Shown here piece by piece: positions 1 to 7,444 of a DNA stretch of 40,224 nt. Origin of the DNA: an uncultured Clostridia bacterium (GTDB lineage: Bacteria > Bacillota > Clostridia > Oscillospirales > Ruminococcaceae); assembly GCA_947631535.1 (NCBI GenBank), contig CANRLU010000001.1, positions 83,532 through 123,755 of the forward strand, given 5' to 3'. The position numbers were made by a program, and so were the translations under genes. How positions within the stretch are numbered: position 1 is the first letter of the stretch; every line of letters starts with the position of its first letter. The notes under the pieces were generated by a model that was not told where the DNA came from, ran no database searches, and saw nothing but the letters and a program-made list of their open reading frames with translations.

Positions 1-684
1 GGCCGGCACTCCGTCCCCTGAGAGGAACGAAAGCCTTATGATGTCCCTTTTAAGGTCGTCGCAAAGCTTTTCAACGATGCCGTCCTGCGTTTCCTGTTTT
101 CTTGCGGAGTATTCCCCGCCGTACTTCTTGGTAACGCCTGCGCCCTTCTGCGCGGGCACCGCGACAAAGCTCCACTCATAGGCATCGGTAGGACCGCTGA
201 GTATGTGGAAGCACTTCCTGCCGTTATACACCCTTCCCTTGCGGTGGGCACATTCTCCGGCATTGCGGTCGCGGCCGCACACCGAGCATATCTCTTTGGA
301 TACCGAGCACCCGACCGAGACCTCCTTTTTTATTCCGCCGTCTATCTCGCGGATAAGATCGGCATTTGAAGACGTCCTGACCATATAGGCGCTCGCCTTG
401 AGATAGGTATAGACCTCGCCGTCGGCGGTCTTCCTGGAAGGGTCCGACACCACCTCGGTATCGTAGATCCTCGCCGTCTGATTCTCGCCCTTGGGGTCGT
501 GGCTCCATATGCCTGTCTTGCCCACGTAAAGCTCTGCGAGCTTTTTAAGCGCGTCTACCGAGAATTTCTCGCAGTCGCGGTCTATCTCGTTGTCGCAGAG
601 GACTACCGAAAACGTATACACTTCGTCCTCTTTGAGCTCTCGGCGGGTAAATTTGTTTATCTTCGCCATTTCGGTTTCAGACAC
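1..684 (-). CDS. Prohead-protease-like phage head protein, 3' end off window
   Basis: 228 codons are visible and the frame runs off the left edge without a stop. The chosen start is GTG at 684, preceded by AAGGAGG at a good distance; an in-frame ATG at 669 lacks such a site. Visible features are an acidic DNEIDRD stretch near residues 31-37, His62 in a WSHDPKG context, a VSVGCSV segment near 122-128, a Cys/His cluster (C133, C136, C145, H147, C158) that could bind metal, and an AYEWSFVAVPAQ segment near 168-179. The position right after the portal gene and the His/Ser pattern fit the HK97-type prohead protease group, which processes the capsid scaffold during head maturation. The Cys/His insertion is not part of the minimal protease fold. 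The protease assignment is inference from order and motifs. Confidence 0.65.
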   Translation of the reverse strand, partial: MSETEMAKINKFTRRELKEDEVYTFSVVLCDNEIDRDCEKFSVDALKKLAELYVGKTGIWSHDPKGENQTARIYDTEVVSDPSRKTADGEVYTYLKASAYMVRTSSNADLIREIDGGIKKEVSVGCSVSKEICSVCGRDRNAGECAHRKGRVYNGRKCFHILSGPTDAYEWSFVAVPAQKGAGVTKKYGGEYSARKQETQDGIVEKLCDDLKRDIIRLSFLSGDGVPA

Positions 685-1846
685 TTTTTAATTCCTCCTT
701 TTCGTTTGATATTTCCACCGCTCTTGCCTGGGCGTTGCGCAGTCTTGCCAGAGCAAGCTCCGTCTCGTCCTGAAGGTCTATGTTGTCCCATTCGATCTCA
801 AGTCCGTCCGCGCTCCCCGAGATCTTCAAAAATGCGTCGCATATCCTTATGAGCGAGGGTTCGAGGAGCCTTCTGTAATATTCGAGCTCACTCGTTAAAA
901 TGTCGGTCTGCTGCGCCGACATCCTCTCCGAAGTGCTCCAGCTCAGACCGAGCAGGAACGGCGGTATACCGAGCTTCGCAATAAGCTGCTCCAAAAGCTG
1001 CCTAACGGGTATTTCGGTGTCGATCATCTGATTGTCGGCGCCTATGACCTTTATGCCGACGTCGCCGACGGCCACAAAGTCGCGGATATCGCCGTTTTTC
1101 ATAGCCGCCATTCCGCTCGACCATTCCTTTGCTATCTGCGCGGCGCGCTCGCGGGCAAAAGCCCTGTCGCCGTTGTCGCCCGAGGGCTTATAGGTGACGG
1201 CGTAGCGCACGTTGCCCACTCTGTCGAAGTTCTGGCCGATGCACTCGTATATCCTCAGGAGTATCGCCGAGAGTCCGGGCAGGCCTCTTAATATCGACAC
1301 TCCGCAGGGAGACTCCGGCGTAGGCGAAAGCGCCGTGAACACGAGATTTTCGGGGTGACTGAGCTTTATGGGCTTAAGCGCACCGCGGCAGCAGTAATAC
1401 TGCCTCGAAAGAGGGCCGTCGCCCTCGCGTATCTCCATATTCTTCACCGGAGCAGGATATATCCCCGCGATGGAGGTCTTGGTCCTGTCGTAAACGATCT
1501 CGCCGAGCGAACAGCCGTAGGTGAGCAGCGAGTCGAGGCTGGTGTCGGCAAACGTCTGGAGCCCTCTGCCCGAGGCGCCCACCCTCACGTTCTTCACGAA
1601 CCTGTCGAGCGCGGGCTGAAAGCGCGGGTCCAAAGCCTTTGCCCTGAATCCGCCCACGAGCCTTATCATCTTTCCTATGCAGGCGTCGATGATGGGCACC
1701 TCTGCCCTGAGCTTTGAGTAAAGTTCGTTTTCGCAGGCCGAGCCGCAGCCGCTAAGCCTGAAAAATCCTTCGCTGCCCTTTCTCGAGGGAGTTTCGGCGC
1801 CGATATCCGGCTTCGGAGCGGCCTTTGTTTTAAAAAATAATGCCAA
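677..1846 (-). CDS. Phage portal protein
   Basis: 389 residues. Portal proteins form the ring at one capsid vertex through which terminase pumps DNA. The call rests on position between the large terminase and the prohead-protease-like gene, on length, and on sequence character: a central region with a GIPPFLLGLS segment followed by SERMSAQQTDILTSELEYY, and a C-terminal mixed-charge helix, as in portals of Mu-like and PBSX-like phages. The start codon is TTG at 1846, 37 bp after the terminase stop, with only a weak GGAAG upstream. The next in-frame Met is far inside the conserved region, so a non-ATG start is needed. The stop overlaps the next gene's GTG start by 8 bp, suggesting translational coupling. 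Confidence 0.8.
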   Translation of the reverse strand: MALFFKTKAAPKPDIGAETPSRKGSEGFFRLSGCGSACENELYSKLRAEVPIIDACIGKMIRLVGGFRAKALDPRFQPALDRFVKNVRVGASGRGLQTFADTSLDSLLTYGCSLGEIVYDRTKTSIAGIYPAPVKNMEIREGDGPLSRQYYCCRGALKPIKLSHPENLVFTALSPTPESPCGVSILRGLPGLSAILLRIYECIGQNFDRVGNVRYAVTYKPSGDNGDRAFARERAAQIAKEWSSGMAAMKNGDIRDFVAVGDVGIKVIGADNQMIDTEIPVRQLLEQLIAKLGIPPFLLGLSWSTSERMSAQQTDILTSELEYYRRLLEPSLIRICDAFLKISGSADGLEIEWDNIDLQDETELALARLRNAQARAVEISNEKEELKSV

Positions 1847-1883
1847 ATTTTCACTTCCGTTTCGTTAAAGATCCTGCGGCGGA

Positions 1884-3140
1884 CTACCTCTCGACAGAGG
1901 CGAAGTACCAATCTCCGTCTCCCGCCCCGCCGATATATCCCGTAACGAAATATCTGAGGTCGTCCATAGCGTGGTCGTTTTCCTTCACCACGCTGTCTTT
2001 GCCGCCTTTTTCGTCCCAGCGGTAAAGCGCGAACTCCCTTATGCAGTCGCGGCACTCCGCCGAGATAAAGATTTTTTTGCTCCTGAGAGCGTCGCCTACG
2101 CGGCGTATACCGCTCAATACGTCGTTGTCGGCGGGAGTGACGGAATACTTCCCGTGGCGGCGTATGCACTCCATAAAGCTTGCCGCCGAAGGGTCGCATA
2201 TCACAGTCTCGATCTTCCTGCCGCCGCAGAGCCGCTCCAGAGCTTCGTAGTGCTCTTCGTCGGTGCGCATGGCGCCCTCCCGCTTCGAGCTGTAGTAGTA
2301 TTCCGAAAGCCTGTACCACGCCCCGCCGCTTTCGCCCCACAGCCCGAAAGATGACGGGTTTACCGTGCCGTAATCGCAGCTCACCGCGAATCTATGGCAC
2401 TCCGGCAGTTCGCTCACGACGTGCACGGCCCTGTCAAACATCGGATACACGCAGCCGCTCATAGCCACCCACTTTCCGAGCACGAACCGCTGATAAAACG
2501 TCCCGCTGTAAAGGCGCTCATATCTTTCCCTCACTTCTTTGCTCAGCGACGGGTTATCGTCCATCGTAAAGTGGATATAAAGAGCCTTTTTCTCATCGGC
2601 CTTTTGTATCCACTCGGTGTAGAACCAGTGCGAGGGGTTGTCGGGATTGCAGTTGAACCACAGCTTTGAGTTTTTCAGCGAGCACCTTGCTATTGCCTGC
2701 TCGGCAAACGAGCGCGGCATAAGCGCGACTTCGTCAAGAAGCACGCCGCCGAGGGTCATTCCCTGTATCAGGGCGGCGCTGCTCTCGTCCTTGCCTCCGA
2801 AGAGGTAAAAGCGGTTTTCCCGCCCGCGGTGACTCACGGTAAAAAAGTTCTTTGAAGCCTGCATTTTAACTTCAAAGCCGTTTTGCGAGCAGTACTTTGC
2901 AAGGTCGTCGGCGATGTTTCTTTTCACCGAGGTTATCGTCTTGCCGCATATGGCAAAATCGGTCGAATCGAAGCAGGTCATCGCCCAGAGGATAAACGAT
3001 ATCCCCATCGAGACCGTTTTGCCGCTCCTCACGGAGCCGTCGCAGATTATCGCGCATCTGTCCCTGTATTTTCGGTTGAACCACCAGGTTATCACCCTGC
3101 GCTGCTTGGGTGAAAATGTCTCGAATTTCAGCACGGTCAA
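1884..3140 (-). CDS. terL: Phage terminase large subunit (PBSX/XtmB type)
   Basis: 418 residues. This is the ATPase-nuclease motor that cuts and packages phage DNA. The N-terminal ATPase has a Walker A at residues 35-42 (GSVRSGKT), a Walker B-type GGVLLDEV near 130-137 and a WFNCNPDNPSHWFY coupling segment typical of the PBSX/Terminase_6 group. The C-terminal RNase-H-like nuclease shows acidic positions in CDYGT, CDPSA and DHAMDDLRYF. The length is normal. The start is TTG at 3140, overlapping the stop of the small subunit as TTGA; a GTG at 3134 is a possible alternative, and both lie downstream of GGAGGG. It is predicted intact. Confidence 0.93.
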   Translation of the reverse strand: MTVLKFETFSPKQRRVITWWFNRKYRDRCAIICDGSVRSGKTVSMGISFILWAMTCFDSTDFAICGKTITSVKRNIADDLAKYCSQNGFEVKMQASKNFFTVSHRGRENRFYLFGGKDESSAALIQGMTLGGVLLDEVALMPRSFAEQAIARCSLKNSKLWFNCNPDNPSHWFYTEWIQKADEKKALYIHFTMDDNPSLSKEVRERYERLYSGTFYQRFVLGKWVAMSGCVYPMFDRAVHVVSELPECHRFAVSCDYGTVNPSSFGLWGESGGAWYRLSEYYYSSKREGAMRTDEEHYEALERLCGGRKIETVICDPSAASFMECIRRHGKYSVTPADNDVLSGIRRVGDALRSKKIFISAECRDCIREFALYRWDEKGGKDSVVKENDHAMDDLRYFVTGYIGGAGDGDWYFASVER

Positions 3141-3634
3141 ACGCCCTCCGGCTCAGCCGCGCTCTTCTGCAAAGCGGTAAAGAAGCTGTCGGCCGCGGCG
3201 GTGTCCAAGGCTCGGTCTTCAAGCTCGGCAAGCTTCTCAAGAGCTTCGAGGCGGTCGAAAAATTTGATCTCCACTCCTCCGCCCTTTACCCGCTTTATCT
3301 CCGAAACGTTGAACAGATCGAGACGTTCAAAGTTTTCCGTCGGGAAGTCGTCGTTTAAAAGCGCGAGTGCGTCGTTTATCCTTCCGAAGGCCAGCCGCCT
3401 CAGTCCCGCAAGCGCTTCTATCTCCGCACCTTTCTGCCTGCGGCTTTTAAGCCTTCGCCTTACTCCTGCCGAGGCTTTAAGCCTAAGGCCCTCTTTCAGA
3501 GCGGCCTCGGGCTTTATCCCGATGCTTATTGCCGCCTCTTTCGGGTCTCCGAGCATCATAAGGCAGTCCGCAAAGTCGCGGGCGGGGTCGCCGTTGTCCG
3601 GCGAATGTTTTTCGGTAATCTTAGTTATTTTCAA
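3137..3634 (-). CDS. terS: Phage terminase small subunit (putative)
   Basis: 165 residues, directly upstream of and overlapping the large terminase by 4 bp. Small terminases recognise the packaging site and load the motor. An N-terminal segment (about residues 18-50) reads like the helix-turn-helix of this family: a helix, then KEAAISIGIKPEAALKEG, then a basic stretch RRRLKSRR. The C-terminal half is helical and charged, fitting an oligomerisation region. The start is TTG at 3634 behind an AAGGAC-type site with short spacing; no upstream ATG fits. The assignment depends mainly on gene order. Confidence 0.7.
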   Translation of the reverse strand: MKITKITEKHSPDNGDPARDFADCLMMLGDPKEAAISIGIKPEAALKEGLRLKASAGVRRRLKSRRQKGAEIEALAGLRRLAFGRINDALALLNDDFPTENFERLDLFNVSEIKRVKGGGVEIKFFDRLEALEKLAELEDRALDTAAADSFFTALQKSAAEPEGV

Positions 3635-3692
3635 CCGTCCTTTCCGAAAGGGTGATTTTTAAAACCCCTTTCACTATATCCTCCGAAAACAA

Positions 3693-3722
3693 AAAATGTT
3701 GCACGCAAACGTGCAACATTTT
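3693..3722. repeat. 13-bp perfect inverted repeat
   Basis: The arms at 3693-3705 and 3710-3722 are exact reverse complements (core GTTGCACG/CGTGCAAC) around a CAAA loop. The A-run on the left and T-run on the right would make it terminator-like in either direction. It lies upstream of the phage terminase genes and downstream of nothing obvious on the plus strand, so a phage operator or attenuator is also possible. Confidence 0.7.
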
Positions 3723-3749
3723 CGGAAATTTATTCTTTTACCCCTTACG

Positions 3750-3769
3750 GAGTCCGTTTGTACGGACTC
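3750..3769. repeat. 8-bp perfect inverted repeat
   Basis: Arms GAGTCCGT and ACGGACTC surround a TTGT loop, 28 bp to the right of the 3693-3722 hairpin. No T-run follows it. It could be an operator or a structured leader element; the function is unknown. Confidence 0.55.
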
Positions 3770-3863
3770 GAAGGAGAAATTTTGCGAGATTTCGGAGGGG
3801 TGACTTATGAGTATTTTTGTTTGCCGTGCCCGCCGCTCGACAAACAGGTGATCCCTTAATAGA

Positions 3864-3946
3864 GCCCCTGCGCCTTGTCCCACATTTTATATAATCACAG
3901 GCGCAATCGAAAACTTTTAAGTTTTTCTCATCCGAAACTTTTGCCC
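3864..3946 (+). repeat. Dispersed intergenic repeat, copy A
   Basis: The segment contains CCCTGCGCCTTGTCCCAC (3866-3883), then a variable spacer, then a dyad AAAACTT-TT-AAGTTTT (3910-3925) and a shorter CCGAAACTTTTG at 3932-3943. The same order (CCCTGCACCTTGTTCCACC, spacer, CCGAAAACTTTTAGG) occurs inverted at 40076-40131, and the dyad alone occurs at 38481-38501. This indicates a family of short non-coding repeats in this genome. Confidence 0.6.
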
Positions 3947-3974
3947 TCTCCTTCAATAAAATGTCAGCCTGCCT

Positions 3975-4003
3975 GCATAAAATTGAAAATCCCGCTAATA
4001 CTT
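3975..4003 (+). promoter_or_regulatory. Candidate sigma-F/sigma-G type promoter for spoIIQ
   Basis: A GCATA -35-like box at 3975-3979 is followed after 14 bp by GCTAATACTT at 3994-4003, resembling the forespore sigma-F -10 pattern except at the second G. Known spoIIQ genes are sigma-F controlled. A poor sigma-A-like TTGAAC at 4007 is an alternative. The call is tentative. Confidence 0.35.
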
Positions 4004-4056
4004 AACTTGAACAGCAGAGTCTGTTATTTCTATCAAGCTTTTCCTTGGAGGTAGCT

Positions 4057-4809
4057 ATGAAAAAGGTCAAATTCAGACAACCAGGCAGCAAAGCGCTCTA
4101 TATCACGCTCTGCGTAGGCATACTTGCGGTAGGCATCGCCTCGGTGGCGGGATACCGCGCGGCCGTCAGCTCGATAACCGACGGCCTCATCACCCCCTCC
4201 GACGAGGCGGATATTCCGGATATAGACTATTCTGCCGTCGATGCCGTTCTCAGCGGTATCCAAAAAGACGCGGAGGATAACGTTCCCGCAGACGCAGGCA
4301 CCACTTCCTCGCCCGAAAACGCTCCCGCTTCGGACGAAACACCCGTGGGTGAGGCGATAGTCGATATCACCGACGAGCTCGAGGCTCTCTATTACGAGCA
4401 GGCGATAATGATGCCCGTAAACGGCGAGATAGTAAACTCCTATTCGGGCGGAGAGCTCGTTAAATCCCCGGGAGGAGTATGGCGCACTCACGACGGGATA
4501 GACATAGCCGCCGAGGAGGGCACCTCGGTGAAAGCTATGACTTCCGGCACCGTAACGCAGGTATATGACGACCCGCTCTGGGGGACCTGCGTTGTTATCG
4601 ACCACGGCAACACGATGTCGGGCTTCTACTTCGGGCTTTCCGCCGCACCCGCAGTCGCCGAAGGGCAGACGGTGAACGCCGGCGACGTTATCGGCACCGT
4701 GGGCAGCACCGCCGATATCGAATCTGACCTTGGCTCGCATATCCACTTTGCACTGAAGTATCAGGAGCAGTGGATAGACCCGATAGGCTACATCGAGCCT
4801 ATGAAATAA
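4057..4809 (+). CDS. spoIIQ: SpoIIQ-like forespore M23/LytM-domain protein
   Basis: 250 residues from ATG 4057, which follows GGAGG (4047-4051) at proper spacing; an in-frame TTG at 4045 is inside the ribosome binding site and is rejected. It has a short basic N-terminus, one membrane segment (about residues 14-33), a low-complexity linker rich in Asp, Ser and Pro, then a C-terminal LytM/M23 domain (about 115-245). SpoIIQ sits in the forespore membrane and binds SpoIIIAH across the intermembrane space during engulfment. Here the zinc-site residues appear complete: His145 and Asp149 (HDGID) and His228/His230 (HIH). The Bacillus subtilis protein lacks one of these, while clostridial forms retain them. 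It is a lone gene, ended by a hairpin shared with the polysaccharide operon. Another membrane-anchored M23 endopeptidase is the alternative. Confidence 0.78.
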   Translation: MKKVKFRQPGSKALYITLCVGILAVGIASVAGYRAAVSSITDGLITPSDEADIPDIDYSAVDAVLSGIQKDAEDNVPADAGTTSSPENAPASDETPVGEAIVDITDELEALYYEQAIMMPVNGEIVNSYSGGELVKSPGGVWRTHDGIDIAAEEGTSVKAMTSGTVTQVYDDPLWGTCVVIDHGNTMSGFYFGLSAAPAVAEGQTVNAGDVIGTVGSTADIESDLGSHIHFALKYQEQWIDPIGYIEPMK

Positions 4810-4814
4810 CACCG

Positions 4815-4845
4815 AAAAAGCAGGGGACCGCATCCCCTGCTTTTT
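4815..4845. terminator. Bidirectional intrinsic terminator
   Basis: A 13-bp perfect stem (4815-4827 with 4833-4845; GC core GCAGGGGA/TCCCCTGC) has a CCGCA loop, an A5 run on the left and a T5 run on the right. It lies 5 bp after the spoIIQ stop and 7 bp after the flippase stop on the other strand, so it serves both convergent units. Confidence 0.93.
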
Positions 4846-4852
4846 GCCTGCT

Positions 4853-6397
4853 TTATTCGACCTCATTCTTTCTTTTGAAGATCTTGCTGATAAGATGGCT
4901 GCACACTCCGCGCAGATATCCGAATTCCTCGGTGCGGCGGTAAACAACGTAAAACACGGCGTTGGGCACGACTGCGCAGACCGCCGCCTTATAGACAAAC
5001 GCAAGCAGTCCGCCCGTGAAGATATTGCATATAAGCCCCGTGATGAGCCCTGCCGCCGCAGTCACGGCGGTATAGCCCGCGTATCTTATGAAATATTTCA
5101 GCGGGTTTTCTCCGAAGCCCGAGCGGTAGAGTATCACCGGCTCCACCCAAAAAGGCACCAAAACCATACTGATAAGCGTTCCGAGCAATACGCCCGCTAT
5201 CCCGAGCGGCTTTGCAAGGACTATGGATATGACGAAATTGAGAGGCACCTCAAACAGCGGCACCAGCCTGTCGTTCCAGAAGAGGCCCATGGCGTCCTTG
5301 GTGTTATATACCGGCTTGCGCATAGCCGAAACGTAGAAATTAACGACTATTATCGCCTCGGTCCACCTTGAAAGAAGATATTCCTCTCCGAGCCACAGCG
5401 ATATGAACGGCGTAAACAGATGCCACAGGCATATCGAGCAGAATCCGAAGAGCCAGGCCGACATAAAGTTCTGACTGTTAAAGGCCTTTATCTTGCGCTC
5501 TCTGCTTTCGAGCGCGTTAAGGTTCCCGACGCTCGCCATAATGTCCTCATAAAAGCGGTTGAGCATCTGATGGAGAACGTTGGTTATCATCACATAGTTG
5601 GAATAAAGTCCCACAGAGGCAAGGCTCACAAATTTCGCCATCAGGATATTGTCGGTCCCGAAAACTGCCACCGAACCGAAACGGTGAAACGCCATTGCCC
5701 CGACGTTTTTCTTTATTACCGACTTGTCTTCGTCCTTGAGCGGCTTTACGTCCTTCTCTTTAAGATAGGGATACATTCTGTCGGCCGTGAGGGATATCCA
5801 GAGGTTTGAGGCCACCGAGGTGAGCGCCATGCATACCACATAGAGTATGTAGTTCTTAAAGGCGATGAGGAGCATAAGCTGCACCATCTGCCCGCCGAGC
5901 TTAACATAGGTGCGTATCCGCGTTTCGACGTATTTCTTCTGGTCGGCAAACAAGAGCGATGCCTTATATGAGAAGAAATACGACAGCCCCGAATTGAGCA
6001 CGTGAAGAACGTATATCAGCTCTATGTGAGCTATCCCCTCGGGCATTTCTTTTACGAAAATGTCCAAAAAAGGCGTGAGCGAAAGCCCTACCGCGATTAT
6101 CAGCACGCCTATAACGGTGTATGCCCTGCGGTAAAGCCTCATGAGCGACTTCACCGTTTCGCGGTCGTCGGTGGCGACGGGTTTGTAAAGGCTGAAGGTC
6201 ACCGAAGAGCCAAAGCCGAGCTCGGCCACGGAGAGCACCGTGAGGATATTTGAAAACAGCCCGTTGAGCCCGAGATACTGCTCGCCGAGAATGTGTATGA
6301 ACATTCTGCGGACAAAGAAACTCACCAGAACGAGAGGTATCTGCGTGAACACCGTCGAGCGGACGTTCTTGAATATATTGTCTACCCGCCTGCTCAT
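4853..6397 (-). CDS. Wzx-type polysaccharide flippase
   Basis: 514 residues, about 12-14 hydrophobic segments, no signal peptide cleavage pattern. The N-terminus (basic KNVRSTVFTQIPLVLVSFFVRRMF, then GLNGLFSNILTVLSVAELGFGSS within about residues 10-65) is characteristic of the MATE/MOP-superfamily polysaccharide transporters of Gram-positive capsule and exopolysaccharide loci. It would flip undecaprenyl-linked repeat units across the membrane. It is the last gene of the operon, overlapping the preceding glycosyltransferase as ATGA, and is followed by a strong terminator. Which repeat unit it carries cannot be read from sequence. Confidence 0.88.
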   Translation of the reverse strand: MSRRVDNIFKNVRSTVFTQIPLVLVSFFVRRMFIHILGEQYLGLNGLFSNILTVLSVAELGFGSSVTFSLYKPVATDDRETVKSLMRLYRRAYTVIGVLIIAVGLSLTPFLDIFVKEMPEGIAHIELIYVLHVLNSGLSYFFSYKASLLFADQKKYVETRIRTYVKLGGQMVQLMLLIAFKNYILYVVCMALTSVASNLWISLTADRMYPYLKEKDVKPLKDEDKSVIKKNVGAMAFHRFGSVAVFGTDNILMAKFVSLASVGLYSNYVMITNVLHQMLNRFYEDIMASVGNLNALESRERKIKAFNSQNFMSAWLFGFCSICLWHLFTPFISLWLGEEYLLSRWTEAIIVVNFYVSAMRKPVYNTKDAMGLFWNDRLVPLFEVPLNFVISIVLAKPLGIAGVLLGTLISMVLVPFWVEPVILYRSGFGENPLKYFIRYAGYTAVTAAAGLITGLICNIFTGGLLAFVYKAAVCAVVPNAVFYVVYRRTEEFGYLRGVCSHLISKIFKRKNEVE

Positions 6398-7410
6398 TTT
6401 TCCTCACCGCCCGAATGTTTGCCGCCTTTATGCAAAATCCGCCCTATAAAGGGATTGAGTTTTGTCCTCCAGAAACGCATAAAGTGCGGAAAATGAATAT
6501 ATACCGCCATTTTTGCCTTGGCAGAAGAAAACCTCTTTGTCTGCTTTTTGCAGTAAAGGTCGTAGTAGCTTTTGAACATCTTTACGCCGCTGCGCCTTTC
6601 TTCGGCGGTTATCGGCATATAATTCAAAGAGTCGGTCCCGCGGCAAACGGTTTTCAGAATGTTCCGCGAGATGAGCGGCATAAATTCCGCGTCGTCCTCG
6701 TAGCGCTCATATCTTCCCGCCCAGGCGTCAAGGCAGTCCTGCCAGCCCTTGAGATCGCGCATGCGGATTATCGAGCCCTCGCGCTGCCGGTAATAATAGA
6801 GCGGCGTATCAAAGAACACAAATTTTTCTGCATTTTCAAAGATAAGGTGTATCACCGCCATGTCCTCGTAATACTTCCCCTCGGGGAAGGTTATCCCATC
6901 GAGCGTTTCGCGCCTGAAGAGCTTGTTCCAAAGGTGGCTCGTACAGCCCCTGTCGCCGAGAAGAAGCGAAAGCGCCTCACGCTTAGGCACCGCTCGCCTG
7001 ACGCCGTCTTTTGCGGGGACTCCGGCAATGTCCGAGCTCTTACAGATCTCGGCATAACCGCACACGGCTATGTCGCTCTGCGTTTCGGCGATCGCTCCGT
7101 AAAGCTCCGAAAAGAGTTCGGGAGCCGCGATGTCGTCGGCGTCGGCAAAGCCGATAAAACTGCCGCGTGCGTTCTCAAGACCTATGTTTCTCGCCCTCGA
7201 CACTCCCCCGCCGGAGGTATGTATCACCCTGAACCTTGAGTCGCGCAGGGCGTATTCGTCGCATATCCCGCCGGAGCCGTCGGTCGAGCCGTCGTCGATA
7301 AGGATAAATTCAAGGTTGTCGCAGGTCTGCGCGCAGAGGCCGTCAAGGCACTCCGCGATATACTGCGCCACGTTATAAACCGGCACTATCACCGAAATAA
7401 GGTCATTCAA
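6394..7410 (-). CDS. Glycosyltransferase family 2
   Basis: 338 residues with a GT-A fold N-terminus: SVIVPVYNV (residues 6-14), LIDDGSTDGS near 36-45 and FADADD near 88-93, the last being the metal/nucleotide-sugar DXD region. The C-terminal third is basic (KAKMAVYIHF and similar) and probably membrane-associated. It should add one sugar to the lipid-linked repeat unit on the cytoplasmic face. The start appears to be TTG at 7410 downstream of GAGGAG; no in-frame ATG precedes the SVIVPVYN strand. A 34-bp gap separates it from the upstream acyltransferase, and its stop overlaps the flippase start. Donor and acceptor are unknown. Confidence 0.85.
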   Translation of the reverse strand: MNDLISVIVPVYNVAQYIAECLDGLCAQTCDNLEFILIDDGSTDGSGGICDEYALRDSRFRVIHTSGGGVSRARNIGLENARGSFIGFADADDIAAPELFSELYGAIAETQSDIAVCGYAEICKSSDIAGVPAKDGVRRAVPKREALSLLLGDRGCTSHLWNKLFRRETLDGITFPEGKYYEDMAVIHLIFENAEKFVFFDTPLYYYRQREGSIIRMRDLKGWQDCLDAWAGRYERYEDDAEFMPLISRNILKTVCRGTDSLNYMPITAEERRSGVKMFKSYYDLYCKKQTKRFSSAKAKMAVYIHFPHFMRFWRTKLNPFIGRILHKGGKHSGGEEK

Positions 7411-7444
7411 TATGCGTCCAGCTCCTCTCGTTGCATAGGATAAT

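Larger units (their letters stand above)
1..3634 (-). mobile_element. Prophage packaging/head module (partial)
   Basis: Four consecutive minus-strand genes run in the usual order of a tailed-phage packaging cassette: small terminase, large terminase, portal, prohead-protease-like protein. Spacings are a 4-bp overlap, a 37-bp gap and an 8-bp overlap, so they are co-transcribed. The module continues past position 1. On its upstream side it stops abruptly before a non-coding stretch and the host gene spoIIQ, with no integrase, repressor or lysis gene visible. It may be the end of a full prophage or a remnant; the window cannot say which. Confidence 0.85.
3635..4056. other. Gene-poor region between phage module and spoIIQ
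   Basis: About 420 bp with no convincing gene. It holds two perfect inverted repeats (3693-3722 and 3750-3769), one copy of a dispersed repeat (about 3864-3946) and a candidate forespore promoter for spoIIQ. Two short minus-strand frames (69 and 72 codons) cross the repeat and hairpins and have no recognisable protein character. Confidence 0.6.

Noticed and set aside
1-3634. Gene transfer agent rather than prophage
   Set aside because: Only four genes are visible and nothing distinguishes a transfer agent; prophage is the simpler reading.
3674-3956. Two overlapping minus-strand frames of 69 and 72 codons near the phage module
   Set aside because: They cross two hairpins and a dispersed repeat, overlap each other in different frames and show no protein-like features.
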